18,116 bases of DNA, from NCBI GenBank assembly GCA_051004815.1, contig JBPCJY010000206.1, forward strand, positions 1 through 18,116, written 5' to 3'. This document shows positions 1 through 7,614 of the stretch, piece by piece. The stretch comes from JBBQXY01 sp051004815 (GTDB taxonomy: Bacteria; Chloroflexota; Ktedonobacteria; Ktedonobacterales; Ktedonobacteraceae). The position numbers and the translations under genes are program-made. The notes under the pieces are model-generated. The model searched no databases and was not told the DNA's origin. It was given only the letters and a program-made list of their open reading frames with translations. Position 1 is the stretch's first letter; the number at the start of each line of letters is the position of its first letter.

Positions 1-747
1 CGTTGACTCATCATAGAAACCGGAAGTAATCAACGTAGGAATCTTGATTTCGTGCAGACGATTGGTACGATCCCAATCTTTGATGACGCCTATAACGTGG
101 AACTCACTGGGTCCGTTCATCGTGAAGTACACCTGCTGCCCCATCTTATCGAATGCGCGTGCTACTTGCGGCGGCATCGGAACAATACGAATCACATGTC
201 GCTTATAGAACTCCATCATCGCGGTCTGATATTCAGGATCGTCGGTTGTTCCTGCACTTTCATGACGCAGCAAGGTGTTCTGCACATCTTCCGGTAGCTC
301 ATCACGCAAGCGATTAGCCTCGGCAATCCACATTGGCATGCTTGATGCGGTGCTGGCAAGAGTAAGGCTTTCCATACCTTGCGGCTGCGTGAGAGCGTAC
401 TCAATAGCCAGAATACCGCCCCAGGATTGACCCCAGAGATGGATTTTGTCGAGACCCAATTCCTTGCGCACTATCGCTACCTCATCAACAAAACGCTGAA
501 TCGTCCACATCGCAGGATTGTCGGGTTGATCGGAGCGTCCGCAACCCAATTGGTCATAAATAATGACGCGCCGTGTGTCGGTCGCGAGTTTCGTAATATC
601 TTCGATATAATCACTTGGAACACCAGGCCCACCGTGCAAAGCTAAAACAGGTGTCTGCTCCTGTGTACCAGCACCACCGCCCACACTTCTATACCACACT
701 TTATACTCGCCTACAGGGATGAATCCTTCTTGTTCGCGTATACTCAT
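1..747 (-). CDS. Proline iminopeptidase-like alpha/beta hydrolase (C-terminus cut by window edge)
   Basis: An open frame runs off the left edge; 249 residues are visible. It is an alpha/beta-hydrolase of the proline iminopeptidase (tricorn-interacting factor F1) family, peptidase family S33, cytoplasmic enzymes that remove N-terminal residues, often proline, from peptides. Seen: the oxyanion-hole HGGPG at residues 38-42, the nucleophile elbow GQSWGG with Ser108, and an ITSGFYDE segment whose Asp246 fits the catalytic acid. The catalytic His should lie about 25 residues beyond the edge, so roughly 45-50 residues are missing. A ribosome binding site AGGAG lies about 7 bases before the ATG. It diverges from the permease gene across a 271-base gap. 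Related S33 hydrolases use other small amide or ester substrates, so the peptide substrate is inferred from the family only. Confidence 0.9.
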   Translation of the reverse strand, partial: MSIREQEGFIPVGEYKVWYRSVGGGAGTQEQTPVLALHGGPGVPSDYIEDITKLATDTRRVIIYDQLGCGRSDQPDNPAMWTIQRFVDEVAIVRKELGLDKIHLWGQSWGGILAIEYALTQPQGMESLTLASTASSMPMWIAEANRLRDELPEDVQNTLLRHESAGTTDDPEYQTAMMEFYKRHVIRIVPMPPQVARAFDKMGQQVYFTMNGPSEFHVIGVIKDWDRTNRLHEIKIPTLITSGFYDEST

Positions 748-884
748 ATCTGCTCCTTGTTTGCTCCTGAGTCGCTTCATAGGAAACTACCACAACGTGT
801 AGACATCAAGCTACCTAGCTCTACATCTCCCATAACAATATCATTTTTGAGCAGCAGACGCAAAAGATGAGATGAGCAGAAAAA

Positions 885-897
885 AATATTGAATATT
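885..897. promoter_or_regulatory. 13-base palindrome, candidate operator upstream of permease promoter
   Basis: AATATT-G-AATATT is a perfect dyad ending 17 bases before the TTGACT -35 element. The position suits an activator or repressor of the permease/amidase unit, but AT-rich dyads arise easily by chance and no regulator gene is adjacent. Apart from this and the promoter, the 748-1018 gap holds nothing else that I can identify. Confidence 0.3.
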
Positions 898-914
898 CTG
901 AACTAAACATAACC

Positions 915-944
915 TTGACTTGCTTACTTAAAATAGCTTACTAT
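915..944 (+). promoter_or_regulatory. Candidate sigma-70 promoter for the permease/amidase unit
   Basis: TTGACT (915-920) and TACTAT (939-944) are separated by 18 bases. Transcription would start near 951, giving a leader of about 68 bases before the permease start codon. The -35 has one mismatch and the -10 has two, so this is a reasonable but untested assignment. Confidence 0.5.
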
Positions 945-1018
945 CTATATATCTCATTTTGTTCTGCTTACTTGATACGCAGCCTTATCGTCCCTTTGTA
1001 GACGAAGGAGTCATCTCT

Positions 1019-2485
1019 ATGTCCAGCGATACCACCACATCATCTGAAAATCAAACGACACTACGCCCCAACAGCATTGGCTTACCAGGAGTTTTGTTTC
1101 AATCGGTCACAACAATGGCTCCTGCCTCCGCGGTGTCGTTCAGTCTCGTGGCAGCACTACCTTACGCGGGCGCGTCGCTGCCTCTCGCAGTTTTTATCGC
1201 TCTTATTGTATGTGCGTTTATTGCACTTAACATTGGCGAACTAGCAAAGCACTTGCCATCTGCTGGTGGGTATTTCACCTACGTCAGCCGTTCGCTCGGT
1301 GTGCAAGCAGGTTGGATGGTCGGATGGTTATTCGATCTTGCCTATCTCATGATTGTGCCATTGACGCTACTTGTCCTGGGGCCGACAATGGATTCCTTCA
1401 TGAACAGCACCTTCCATCTTTCGTTTGGTGCCAATGGCTGGGTGGTATGGGCAATTGTCTTCGCGGTCATCGTCTTCGGCCTCACCTATATTGGGATCAA
1501 AATCTCAGCTGACGTGGGGGTTATCCTCGGTGTCATCGAGATCAGTATCTTCGTGATCCTCTCTATCTGGTTGATTGTGACCGCGGGAAACAACAATACT
1601 GGCGCAGTCTTTACACCGGCATTTAGTCAGCAACCGGGCTTGGGAGGATGGCAAGGCATTCTCTTTGGTATGACCTTCGTCTTCCTCGCGTTCGCAGGCT
1701 TTGAGTCTGCTGTACCTTTAGCGGAAGAGACGCAGAATCCACGCCGTACAGTGCCAAGAGCGGTACTCCTCTCCACACTTATTATCGGCGTCTTCTACGT
1801 TTTCTGCTCCTATGCCGGTATTGTGAATTGGGGCATCGGCAAAATGTCCAGCTATGCTGCTGACCCGAACCCTTGGGGAACATTGGCCATACGTGCCTGG
1901 GGTCCCTTGAACTTCATCGTTATACTCGCCATCCTCAATAGTGCATTGGCGAATGCGAATGGTGGCGTCAATGCGGCGGCTCGCGTTCTCTATGCGATGG
2001 GACGTATTGGAACACTTCCTACCGCGCTGGCACATACCAATCGTTTCCGTGTACCCGATGTCGCGATCATCTTCACAATGGTGATTGCAATCGTTGCTAC
2101 GCTTATACCAGGATTATTGTATGGGACAACCAGCGCGTTTGCCTTCATCGGAACGATCATCACCATTCCAATCATTCTGGTGTATATCGCGACCTGCATC
2201 TCCGTGCCACTTTTCTACAGGCGCGAACACCGTGCGGAATTCAATGTCCTCCGGCACATTATTCTGCCCATTATTCCCGTACTAGTGCTCCTGGCAGTGA
2301 TCTACTCGCAAGTCGTGCCGTTGCTGATTCCTCCTTATCCAGCAGCACCCATCAGCTACGCGGTGCCAATCGTTGCGATCTGGTTTGTCATAGGACTTAT
2401 CATTGTCGCGGTGCTCAGCACGCGCATGCCTGAGACACTGGCAAAAAGCAGCAAAGTCTATACAGAAACAGCAGAACTGTTGTGA
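1019..2485 (+). CDS. APC-superfamily amino acid/polyamine/amine permease
   Basis: 488 residues, the usual size for an amino acid-polyamine-organocation (APC) transporter: a cytoplasmic-membrane, cation-coupled importer of amino acids or amines. The hydrophilic N-terminus is followed by the first broken helix, with the Gly-rich segment GLPGVLFQS and then TMAPASAVSF, and about 12 hydrophobic segments to a short charged C-terminus. ATG 1019 is preferred over the ATG at 959 because GAAGGAG sits 8 bases upstream of it and the family similarity starts just after. It is followed after 34 bases by an acetamidase/formamidase, so an amide, or an amine or amino acid related to it, is the likely cargo (inference). 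The exact substrate cannot be read from the sequence; ethanolamine- or GABA-permease-like functions are possible. Confidence 0.88.
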   Translation: MSSDTTTSSENQTTLRPNSIGLPGVLFQSVTTMAPASAVSFSLVAALPYAGASLPLAVFIALIVCAFIALNIGELAKHLPSAGGYFTYVSRSLGVQAGWMVGWLFDLAYLMIVPLTLLVLGPTMDSFMNSTFHLSFGANGWVVWAIVFAVIVFGLTYIGIKISADVGVILGVIEISIFVILSIWLIVTAGNNNTGAVFTPAFSQQPGLGGWQGILFGMTFVFLAFAGFESAVPLAEETQNPRRTVPRAVLLSTLIIGVFYVFCSYAGIVNWGIGKMSSYAADPNPWGTLAIRAWGPLNFIVILAILNSALANANGGVNAAARVLYAMGRIGTLPTALAHTNRFRVPDVAIIFTMVIAIVATLIPGLLYGTTSAFAFIGTIITIPIILVYIATCISVPLFYRREHRAEFNVLRHIILPIIPVLVLLAVIYSQVVPLLIPPYPAAPISYAVPIVAIWFVIGLIIVAVLSTRMPETLAKSSKVYTETAELL

Positions 2486-2519
2486 GCGAGCATGGAAGTC
2501 CAGAAAGGATAGGAGAGCT

Positions 2520-3479
2520 ATGACCGATAGCACAAAAACAGGGCGCACCATCCACGTACATCGCAATCAGTTCCATCTTGCTTGGGATAACAGTATTTCC
2601 CCCATTGCGACCATACAATCCGGTGAAGTGGTCGAGTTCGATCTTTTGGATGCGGCAGGTGGACAGATCGTAGCAGATAGTACCGTTGAAGCTATTCATA
2701 CACTCGATTTCGCACGCGTTGACCAGGTGAATGGCCCAATTTATGTGGAAGGGGCCAAACCCGGTGATACGTTGCAAGTAGAGCTTCTTGATCTGCAACC
2801 AGCAAGTTGGGGCTGGACCGCCATTATTCCAGGGTTTGGTCTGTTGGCGAACGAATTTCCCGAAGCCGCGCTAAAAATCTGGCATCTGGAAGGAGGAGCC
2901 GAAGGCTGGGCTGAGTTTGCTCCCGGTATTCGCATTCCCTTAGCCCCGTTTTGTGGCGAAATTGGGCTTGCTCCTGCTGCTGTCGGTGCTTTTTCGACGA
3001 TTCCCCCCTATCGCCATGGTGGCAATATGGATACAAAACACCTTACAAAGGGCGCACGACTCTTTTTGCCTGTGGAAGTTCCGGGCGCACTGTATTCTAT
3101 GGGCGATGGACACGCAGCTCAGGGAGACGGCGAGGTGTGTGGTACAGCCATTGAAACACCAATGCGTGCGACAGTACGTTTAACGATACGTGCTGATCTT
3201 CATGTTCCTGAGCCGCAATTTCTCACGAGCGGGCCACTGACCCCGCGTACCAATACAGCACCATACTATGCAACCGATGGCATCGGACCTGATATGGTCG
3301 AGGCGACACGCAATGCGATCCGCCATATGATCGAGCATCTACAGCGCAGCTACGGCCTCTCACGTCCTGATGCATACATGCTCTGTAGCGTAGTTGTCGA
3401 TCTCAAGCTCTCCGAGGTGGTTGACATGCCTAACTGGGTAGTAAGCGCATTCCTCCCACAAAGTATCTTCACGGCATAA
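2520..3479 (+). CDS. Acetamidase/formamidase family amidohydrolase
   Basis: 319 residues, full length for the FmdA/AmdA family, soluble enzymes that hydrolyse short amides such as formamide or acetamide to ammonia and the acid. Family landmarks seen: NGPIYVEGAKPGDTL (71-85), the GWTAIIPGFGLL region (98-109), PPYRHGGNMDTKHL (162-175), and a GDGHAAQGDGEVCGTAIE stretch (195-212) rich in the metal/active-site Asp, His and Glu residues. The start at 2520 has AGGAG 5 bases upstream; the longer frame back to 2403 overlaps the permease and is a shadow. It is the second gene of a unit with the permease, which together suggest scavenging of amide nitrogen. Acetamide versus formamide cannot be separated by eye. 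Confidence 0.9.
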   Translation: MTDSTKTGRTIHVHRNQFHLAWDNSISPIATIQSGEVVEFDLLDAAGGQIVADSTVEAIHTLDFARVDQVNGPIYVEGAKPGDTLQVELLDLQPASWGWTAIIPGFGLLANEFPEAALKIWHLEGGAEGWAEFAPGIRIPLAPFCGEIGLAPAAVGAFSTIPPYRHGGNMDTKHLTKGARLFLPVEVPGALYSMGDGHAAQGDGEVCGTAIETPMRATVRLTIRADLHVPEPQFLTSGPLTPRTNTAPYYATDGIGPDMVEATRNAIRHMIEHLQRSYGLSRPDAYMLCSVVVDLKLSEVVDMPNWVVSAFLPQSIFTA

Positions 3480-3490
3480 GACGTGCGTGT

Positions 3491-3534
3491 GACCATGGGG
3501 CAATGGCGTTCCCGTACGCCATTGCCCCATGGTC
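3491..3534. terminator. Perfect 19-bp hairpin after the amidase gene
   Basis: GACCATGGGGCAATGGCGT (3491-3509) is followed by the loop TCCCGT and its exact reverse complement (3516-3534). It lies 11 bases after the amidase stop codon and between convergent genes, where a terminator is expected. The only T-run is five Ts at 3541-3545, six bases past the stem, so it is not a textbook rho-independent terminator. It may act as a transcript-end stabiliser or a factor-assisted terminator. Confidence 0.65.
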
Positions 3535-3619
3535 TACAGATTTTTGAACCTTACATTAAGCATCTTCACAGACGGGAAATTAACAGGCATGCCTTCAATG
3601 ACTGATTGGAAGAACAGCA

Positions 3620-4276
3620 TCACCATTCATTCATGTGTATTACTTTATCCAGCGGTTTGCGTGGCCCTGGCTTGAAATCCGTACCCAGCGTATAGGCAAC
3701 GGGGATGAGCGATGATTGGGTGATAGTATCGTAAGGGATGCCAAGCACGGCGGCAGCTTCCTTCTCATAGGCCAGGTGCAGGGTTGTCCATACTGTACCC
3801 AAACCACGCGCACGAGCAGCAAGCATAAAACTCCAGACTGCCGGCAAAATAGAACCCCATATACCTGCTTGTGCATTGCTGGGTAATCCATCATAGCGTC
3901 CTTTGATACACGGAATGACATGAACGGGTACCTCGTGCAGATGTTCGGCAAGATACTGTGCAGAGCTTAATACGCGCTCCTGGACGCGAGCCTTTTCTGA
4001 ATTTTGTGAGGATGGTTGAGCATTTTCGGCTGGGGCATTTCCATACGCGGCGGCAAAGCTTTTGCGATACAAATCGGCGAGAGCTTTACGCTTTTCAGCA
4101 TCGGTCACAACGACAAAATGCCACTGCTGTGAATTGCCTCCCGTAGGAGCTTGCACTGCTAAATCTATACATTCACGAATGAGTTCAAGTTCAACCGGAC
4201 GTGCCAGGTCAAGTCGTTTGCGCACTGCACGCGTTGTTGCTAGCAGTTGATCAGAGGTAAGATCAAGTAAAGGCAT
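3620..4276 (-). CDS. Nitroreductase-family FMN oxidoreductase
   Basis: 218 residues, typical length for the nitroreductase family, dimeric FMN enzymes that use NAD(P)H to reduce nitro-aromatics, quinones or, in specialised members, other substrates. Seen: the N-terminal FMN-phosphate segment TTRAVRKR (14-21), APTGGNSQQWHF (43-54), which matches the conserved APS-x-x-N-x-Q-PW flavin-binding region, and a C-terminal segment ending RKPLDKVIHMNEW. The ATG at 4276 has GGAG 8-9 bases before it. It diverges from an LLM-class oxidoreductase and has its own promoter with a clean dyad operator, so it is probably controlled by a repressor encoded elsewhere. The natural substrate is unknown. Confidence 0.9.
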   Translation of the reverse strand: MPLLDLTSDQLLATTRAVRKRLDLARPVELELIRECIDLAVQAPTGGNSQQWHFVVVTDAEKRKALADLYRKSFAAAYGNAPAENAQPSSQNSEKARVQERVLSSAQYLAEHLHEVPVHVIPCIKGRYDGLPSNAQAGIWGSILPAVWSFMLAARARGLGTVWTTLHLAYEKEAAAVLGIPYDTITQSSLIPVAYTLGTDFKPGPRKPLDKVIHMNEW

Positions 4277-4304
4277 GCTACTTCTCCATTATCTATGACA
4301 CACA

Positions 4305-4327
4305 AGTATGACGCAGGTAGTCATACT
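4305..4327. promoter_or_regulatory. Dyad operator candidate at the nitroreductase start site
   Basis: AGTATGAC (4305-4312) and its exact complement GTCATACT (4320-4327) are separated by 7 bases. The dyad begins about where transcription from the predicted minus-strand promoter would start, so a bound protein would block initiation. A further TCATAC half-site lies at 4335-4340 inside the -10 region. The geometry fits TetR, MarR or HxlR-type dimers; no such gene is in the window. Confidence 0.5.
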
Positions 4328-4333
4328 GACGAT

Positions 4334-4362
4334 ATCATACCGCATGTATATCGTAATGATAA
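4334..4362 (-). promoter_or_regulatory. Candidate sigma-70 promoter for the nitroreductase gene
   Basis: Read on the minus strand, TTATCA is followed by 17 bases and then TATGAT (complement of 4334-4339), which has one mismatch to the -10 consensus. The start site would fall near 4327, giving a leader of about 50 bases that contains the dyad operator candidate. Confidence 0.45.
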
Positions 4363-4424
4363 AGCGATCAAGATGGAATTAGAACAGTAATCACCATGTG
4401 CCTTTAGCGAAAGTCCTGTAATAC

Positions 4425-4434
4425 GTGCTAAAAT
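4425..4434 (+). promoter_or_regulatory. Extended -10 element for the LLM oxidoreductase gene
   Basis: The sequence GTGCTAAAAT contains TG-C-TAAAAT, an extended -10 about 105 bases before the start codon. No good -35 is visible at the usual distance, which the TG extension may compensate. Similar elements recur near 15538 and 18091. Confidence 0.4.
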
Positions 4435-4538
4435 ATCCACACCTATTGTTTGCAAAAACACTAGAAACGCGCCTCTTGCTTACCTGCTTAGAGACGCGCA
4501 AGAGCTTATTTTCGTTGTAAGAAAGGCAGTTACCATAG

Positions 4539-5486
4539 ATGACAATGCAGTTCGGTGTAATGCTCCCGCAAGGATGGCGCATGGACCTGGTTGATATTAC
4601 CGACCCGGTTGAAGCATACGAGGCAATGACGCGTGTCGCACAGGAGGCCGAGGCTCTGAATTTTGCTTCCGTCTGGCTCTACGATCACTTCCACACCGTC
4701 CCTGTCCCCTCACAGGAAGTCACGTTTGAAAGCTGGACGAGTACAGCAGCACTGACACGCGATACAAAACGTGTGCGTATTGGACAGTTAGTAACCTGCA
4801 ACGGCTATCGCAATCCCGCCCTGTTAGCAAAGATGGCCAGTACCGTCGATGTTATGAGCCATGGACGGCTCGACTTTGGCATTGGTGCTGGCTGGTACGA
4901 GCACGAATATCGTGCCTATGGCTACGACTACCCGGATGCGCCCGAACGCCTGCGCTACTTGCGCGAGGCCATTCAGGTCATCCTGGCCATGTGGACACAA
5001 GACGAGGCCGTCTTTGAGGGCAAATACTATCAAGTGCGCGGCGCAATCAATCAGCCCAAAGGTGTGCAAAAGCCGCATATCCCCCTGCTCATTGGCGGCG
5101 GTGGCGAGAAAGTCACGCTCAAATTGGTAGCCCGGTATGGCGACGCTTGCAATATTGGGGGCGATATCCCCACTATCCAGAAAAAACTCGCCATTCTCAA
5201 GCAGCATTGCGAGACGGTTGGAAGAGAGTACGACAGTATTCGCCGCACATCCTCTACCATCTGTGTCATCGGCGCGACAGAGGAAGCCGCCATGGCCACA
5301 TTGAACCCTCCACAACGTGCGCTCGTAGATACGATGAGAGCCAGCGCATTAATTGGAACCTCGCAGACGATTCGCCAACGCCTCGCTGCATACGAAAGCG
5401 CGGGCATACAAGAACTGATCCTCTGGTTCCCCGATGCGGCGAAATTGGAATCGCTCCGCCTGTTTGCGCACGAATGTATGCAATAG
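4539..5486 (+). CDS. LLM-class flavin- (probably F420-) dependent oxidoreductase
   Basis: 315 residues with a luciferase-like monooxygenase TIM-barrel. This superfamily includes FMN-dependent monooxygenases and F420-dependent dehydrogenases or reductases. Seen: MQFGVMLPQG (3-12) at the first strand, SVWLYDH (44-50), then VTCNGYRNPALLAKMASTVD and SHGRLDFGIGAGWYEHEYRAYG (85-128), the family signature around the barrel core, and a PLLIGGGGEKVTLKLVARYGDACNI segment near 182-206 that forms the cofactor-phosphate loop. F420 use is an inference from close resemblance to actinobacterial and chloroflexal relatives, where TIGR03560-like forms are common. AAAGG lies 12 bases before ATG 4539; ATG 4545 is a possible alternative start. 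It is divergently arranged with the nitroreductase and followed by a long hairpin. Confidence 0.88.
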   Translation: MTMQFGVMLPQGWRMDLVDITDPVEAYEAMTRVAQEAEALNFASVWLYDHFHTVPVPSQEVTFESWTSTAALTRDTKRVRIGQLVTCNGYRNPALLAKMASTVDVMSHGRLDFGIGAGWYEHEYRAYGYDYPDAPERLRYLREAIQVILAMWTQDEAVFEGKYYQVRGAINQPKGVQKPHIPLLIGGGGEKVTLKLVARYGDACNIGGDIPTIQKKLAILKQHCETVGREYDSIRRTSSTICVIGATEEAAMATLNPPQRALVDTMRASALIGTSQTIRQRLAAYESAGIQELILWFPDAAKLESLRLFAHECMQ

Positions 5487-5542
5487 TAGCATCAGAAAAT
5501 GACGCCATGTGTTCTCATGCAACGTGAATACTACAGAAAGTA

Positions 5543-5590
5543 GGCGTGAATTGCTGGCATACCTCGGCACTGGTATGTCAGCAATACGCC
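5543..5590. terminator. Long interrupted hairpin after the LLM oxidoreductase gene
   Basis: The arms are GGCGT plus ATTGCTGGCATACC (5543-5563, with GA bulged out) and GGTATGTCAGCAAT plus ACGCC (5572-5590). This gives 19 pairs including one G-U and an 8-base loop. It begins 56 bases after the stop codon. No T-tract follows, so it is a transcript-end structure or a factor-assisted terminator rather than a classical intrinsic one. Confidence 0.55.
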
Positions 5591-5626
5591 ATTGTCGTAT
5601 GTACATAGAGAAAGGAAGAGCAAGCT

Positions 5627-5746
5627 ATGCTACTCAGAGATTATGTCAATGAGCGTCTCGACGCGGGAGAGGCAAGTGCCGTGATCGAGGGACTCCAGAA
5701 CAATACACAATTGACACAATGGTACGAACATATGCGTCGCTCATGA
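5627..5746 (+). CDS. Small 39-residue ORF, translationally coupled to the next gene
   Basis: The ORF starts MLLRDYVNERLDAGEAS and ends QWYEHMRRS. GGAAG lies 8 bases before its ATG, a better ribosome binding site than any seen for the downstream gene. Its TGA overlaps an in-frame ATG of the membrane-protein gene in an ATGA junction (5743-5746), the classical arrangement for coupling. The peptide is predicted to be amphipathic and helical, without Cys, signal or membrane span. In layout it recalls the short N-terminal helices of anti-sigma-type proteins, but the Cys/His ligands are absent. It could be a separate small protein, a leader peptide, or the displaced N-terminus of the following protein if one base was lost or a frameshift occurs. 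No function is recognised. Confidence 0.55.
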   Translation: MLLRDYVNERLDAGEASAVIEGLQNNTQLTQWYEHMRRS

Positions 5747-6471
5747 AACGGCTGGCTCCACCAGCCGCTATAACGACTAAAGCGGAAAAAGACCTGGCCG
5801 AAAAGGCCGCCACACATACGCTCACCTGGTTTGATCTCGTCATCGGCCTGGGCATACTTTCAGATTTCACATTGTCCTTGCTTGATAGTGCTACTCATTG
5901 GTGGTACATCGGCAACGTTGAGGTCTTTCTCTCACTCTATTTGTTGGCGTTATTGTTTGCGCGAAGTCTACGCCCCCTTTTAGGAAGATTATTGCTGGCT
6001 GGATTCATCGCCGGACTCTGCGAACTATTCACCGACGCCTCCGGTCAATATGTCGTGCATTCTCTGTTCTATCCCATAGGCGAACCAATGCTCTGGACTT
6101 CTCCCTTGTATATGCCACTGTCATGGATGGTCATCCTGACACACCTGGGCTATGGAGCATGGAGATTGCGCGGCTTGTGGGGATGGCGAAAAGCTGCTCT
6201 GGTGTGTGGCATGTGGGGAGCAATCCAAATCCCTCTTTATGAAGAAATGGCCTACTACGCTCATTGGTGGCGTTATAAACCAACACATCTGATGCTTGGA
6301 CACACTCCTCTCTATGTTCTGCTGTTTGAAGGTCTGGTCGTCGCCACACTTCCCCTGCTCTATGATCGTATCGAACGTCGAGCGTGGCTACACGTTGTCA
6401 TCATTGGTTTCGCATTGGGAGCATGGATGCCCATTACCGCGCTTGTCTCATGGCTGCTCCTTGGATGGTAA
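5743..6471 (+). CDS. Uncharacterised multi-span membrane protein
   Basis: 242 residues from the ATG at 5743 (250 if the ATG at 5719 is used). 5743 is preferred because it overlaps the upstream stop as ATGA. A charged N-terminal stretch of about 30 residues is followed by roughly seven hydrophobic segments. These are spaced by conserved-looking polar residues within or beside the membrane: the pairs HWW and YEEMAYYAHWWRY, plus ELFTDASG and PLSW. Buried Glu, His and Tyr of this sort occur in membrane enzymes such as carotenoid-biosynthesis and CPBP-like families, but no known signature is complete. I do not recognise the family. Its 3' end overlaps a hairpin and faces the lacI-type gene. Confidence 0.75.
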   Translation: MKRLAPPAAITTKAEKDLAEKAATHTLTWFDLVIGLGILSDFTLSLLDSATHWWYIGNVEVFLSLYLLALLFARSLRPLLGRLLLAGFIAGLCELFTDASGQYVVHSLFYPIGEPMLWTSPLYMPLSWMVILTHLGYGAWRLRGLWGWRKAALVCGMWGAIQIPLYEEMAYYAHWWRYKPTHLMLGHTPLYVLLFEGLVVATLPLLYDRIERRAWLHVVIIGFALGAWMPITALVSWLLLGW

Positions 6472-6485
6472 AGAAGAACCATCCA
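6462..6485. terminator. Short hairpin between convergent genes
   Basis: TGGATGGT (6462-6469) and ACCATCCA (6478-6485) form a perfect 8-bp stem with an 8-base A-rich loop. It overlaps the membrane-protein stop codon and ends 5 bases before the 3' end of the lacI-type gene. It may serve both strands; neither side carries a T-tract. Confidence 0.4.
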
Positions 6486-6490
6486 GCACG

Positions 6491-7483
6491 TTAGCGACGA
6501 GGAGTACTCGATCCGCGCACCCACAACTGTCCCTTGAGGATTACTTGGCGGGTGGGGCGACCGGGTTCGGCAATGCGTTGCAGGAGGAGCTCCGCCGCCG
6601 TTTTACCAATCTCGTAAGTCGGCTGGGCAATCAATGTGATCGCGGGTTGCACCAGTGACGCCCAGGTGGTCTCATCAAAGGTAACTAGAGCTATATCATC
6701 AGGGATGTGAAGATTGCGCTCTCGTATAGCCTGCAAAGCCCCGGCTGCCAGCATGCTGTTCACAGTGAAGAACGCATCAGGCGGCTCAGCCGCATCAAGC
6801 ATTTTCAACGCCGCTACATACCCCGTCTCGATCTTCGGCGCAACATACTTCATATGGTCCGCTCTTGGTGCGAGACCATGCGCCCTCAATGCCTTTTCGT
6901 ACCCTGCCTGCCGCTCTAGCCCCGTGCTCATCTCACTACAGAGGGCGGCAATCCACCGATACCCCTGCTCGATCAGATGCGTAGTGAGGCGATAAGCTGC
7001 GTCAACATTATCAAGCAGCACAGCATCGACATCACCATCAGCAATAGAGCGATCAACGACCACGGTGGGAAAGGAGAAGTTCGCAATGGTAAGGTTGGCG
7101 ACTGTTTGTCGCGTTGGCGACATAATTGCCCCCGCCACACTGGTATCCAGCATCAGATTAAGATACATCGCCTCTTTCTCAGGATTTTCATCCGTGTTGC
7201 ACAGCAGGACACTATATCCCTGTTCATACGCCGTGTCTTCGACAGCCCGACTGAGCGATGTAAAGAACGGATTGCAAATGTCGGAGACGATTAAACCAAT
7301 CGTCGTGGACTGCTGGGAGCGTAAGCTGCGAGCAACCAGATTCGGACGGTATCCTAATCGTTCCACCACGGCCATCACACGTTCTCGCACTTCAGGACGA
7401 ACATGCAAACCGTTAGAGAGTACACGCGATACCGTGGCAGTTGATACCTCGGCAGCTTCAGCGACATCTTTGATACTGACCAT
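6491..7483 (-). CDS. LacI-family transcriptional repressor of the sugar locus
   Basis: 330 residues, complete. The N-terminal helix-turn-helix (residues 2-24, MVSIKDVAEAAEVSTATVSR) and hinge helix (about 45-57, RPNLVARSLRS) are typical of LacI/GalR. A periplasmic-binding-like sensor domain follows from IGLIVSDICNPFF (62-74) to the C-terminus, with VDNVD-type sugar-pocket segments and a final LLLQRIAEP helix. GAGGAG lies about 7 bases before the ATG. The gene is divergent to the LuxR-type regulator, and the intergenic region holds two copies of a LacI-type operator core, one on the LuxR promoter and one just downstream of its own predicted -10. The probable role is sugar-relieved repression of the locus to the right plus autoregulation. 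The inducer is unknown; a phosphorylated or free monosaccharide is likely. Confidence 0.93.
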   Translation of the reverse strand: MVSIKDVAEAAEVSTATVSRVLSNGLHVRPEVRERVMAVVERLGYRPNLVARSLRSQQSTTIGLIVSDICNPFFTSLSRAVEDTAYEQGYSVLLCNTDENPEKEAMYLNLMLDTSVAGAIMSPTRQTVANLTIANFSFPTVVVDRSIADGDVDAVLLDNVDAAYRLTTHLIEQGYRWIAALCSEMSTGLERQAGYEKALRAHGLAPRADHMKYVAPKIETGYVAALKMLDAAEPPDAFFTVNSMLAAGALQAIRERNLHIPDDIALVTFDETTWASLVQPAITLIAQPTYEIGKTAAELLLQRIAEPGRPTRQVILKGQLWVRGSSTPRR

Positions 7484-7533
7484 ACAAACTCCTCACCTGC
7501 GTATGAATACAGAGCCTTGTGCAGGAAGGGCGC

Positions 7534-7560
7534 AAGAATGGGCAACCCTTCCCCATTCTT
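7534..7560. other. Hairpin in the lacI leader
   Basis: AAGAATGGG (7534-7542) and CCCATTCTT (7552-7560) form a perfect 9-bp stem, located 51-77 bases upstream of the lacI-type start codon and so within its predicted 5' leader. It could tune mRNA stability or translation. Confidence 0.4.
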
Positions 7561-7614
7561 CTTTCTCATTCCCAACATATGCTCATTCAGAACCGCCATT
7601 AACAGAACAGGTTT

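Noticed and set aside
52..645. Small open frames on both strands at the left edge
   Set aside because: The minus-strand hydrolase frame runs unbroken through this region with catalytic motifs, so the others are shadows.
2403..2519. Longer N-terminus for the amidase
   Set aside because: It would overlap the permease by 83 bases, lacks family similarity, and a good ribosome binding site supports 2520.
4824..5315. 163-codon open frame on the minus strand
   Set aside because: It is antisense within the LLM oxidoreductase, whose conserved motifs cover the whole stretch.
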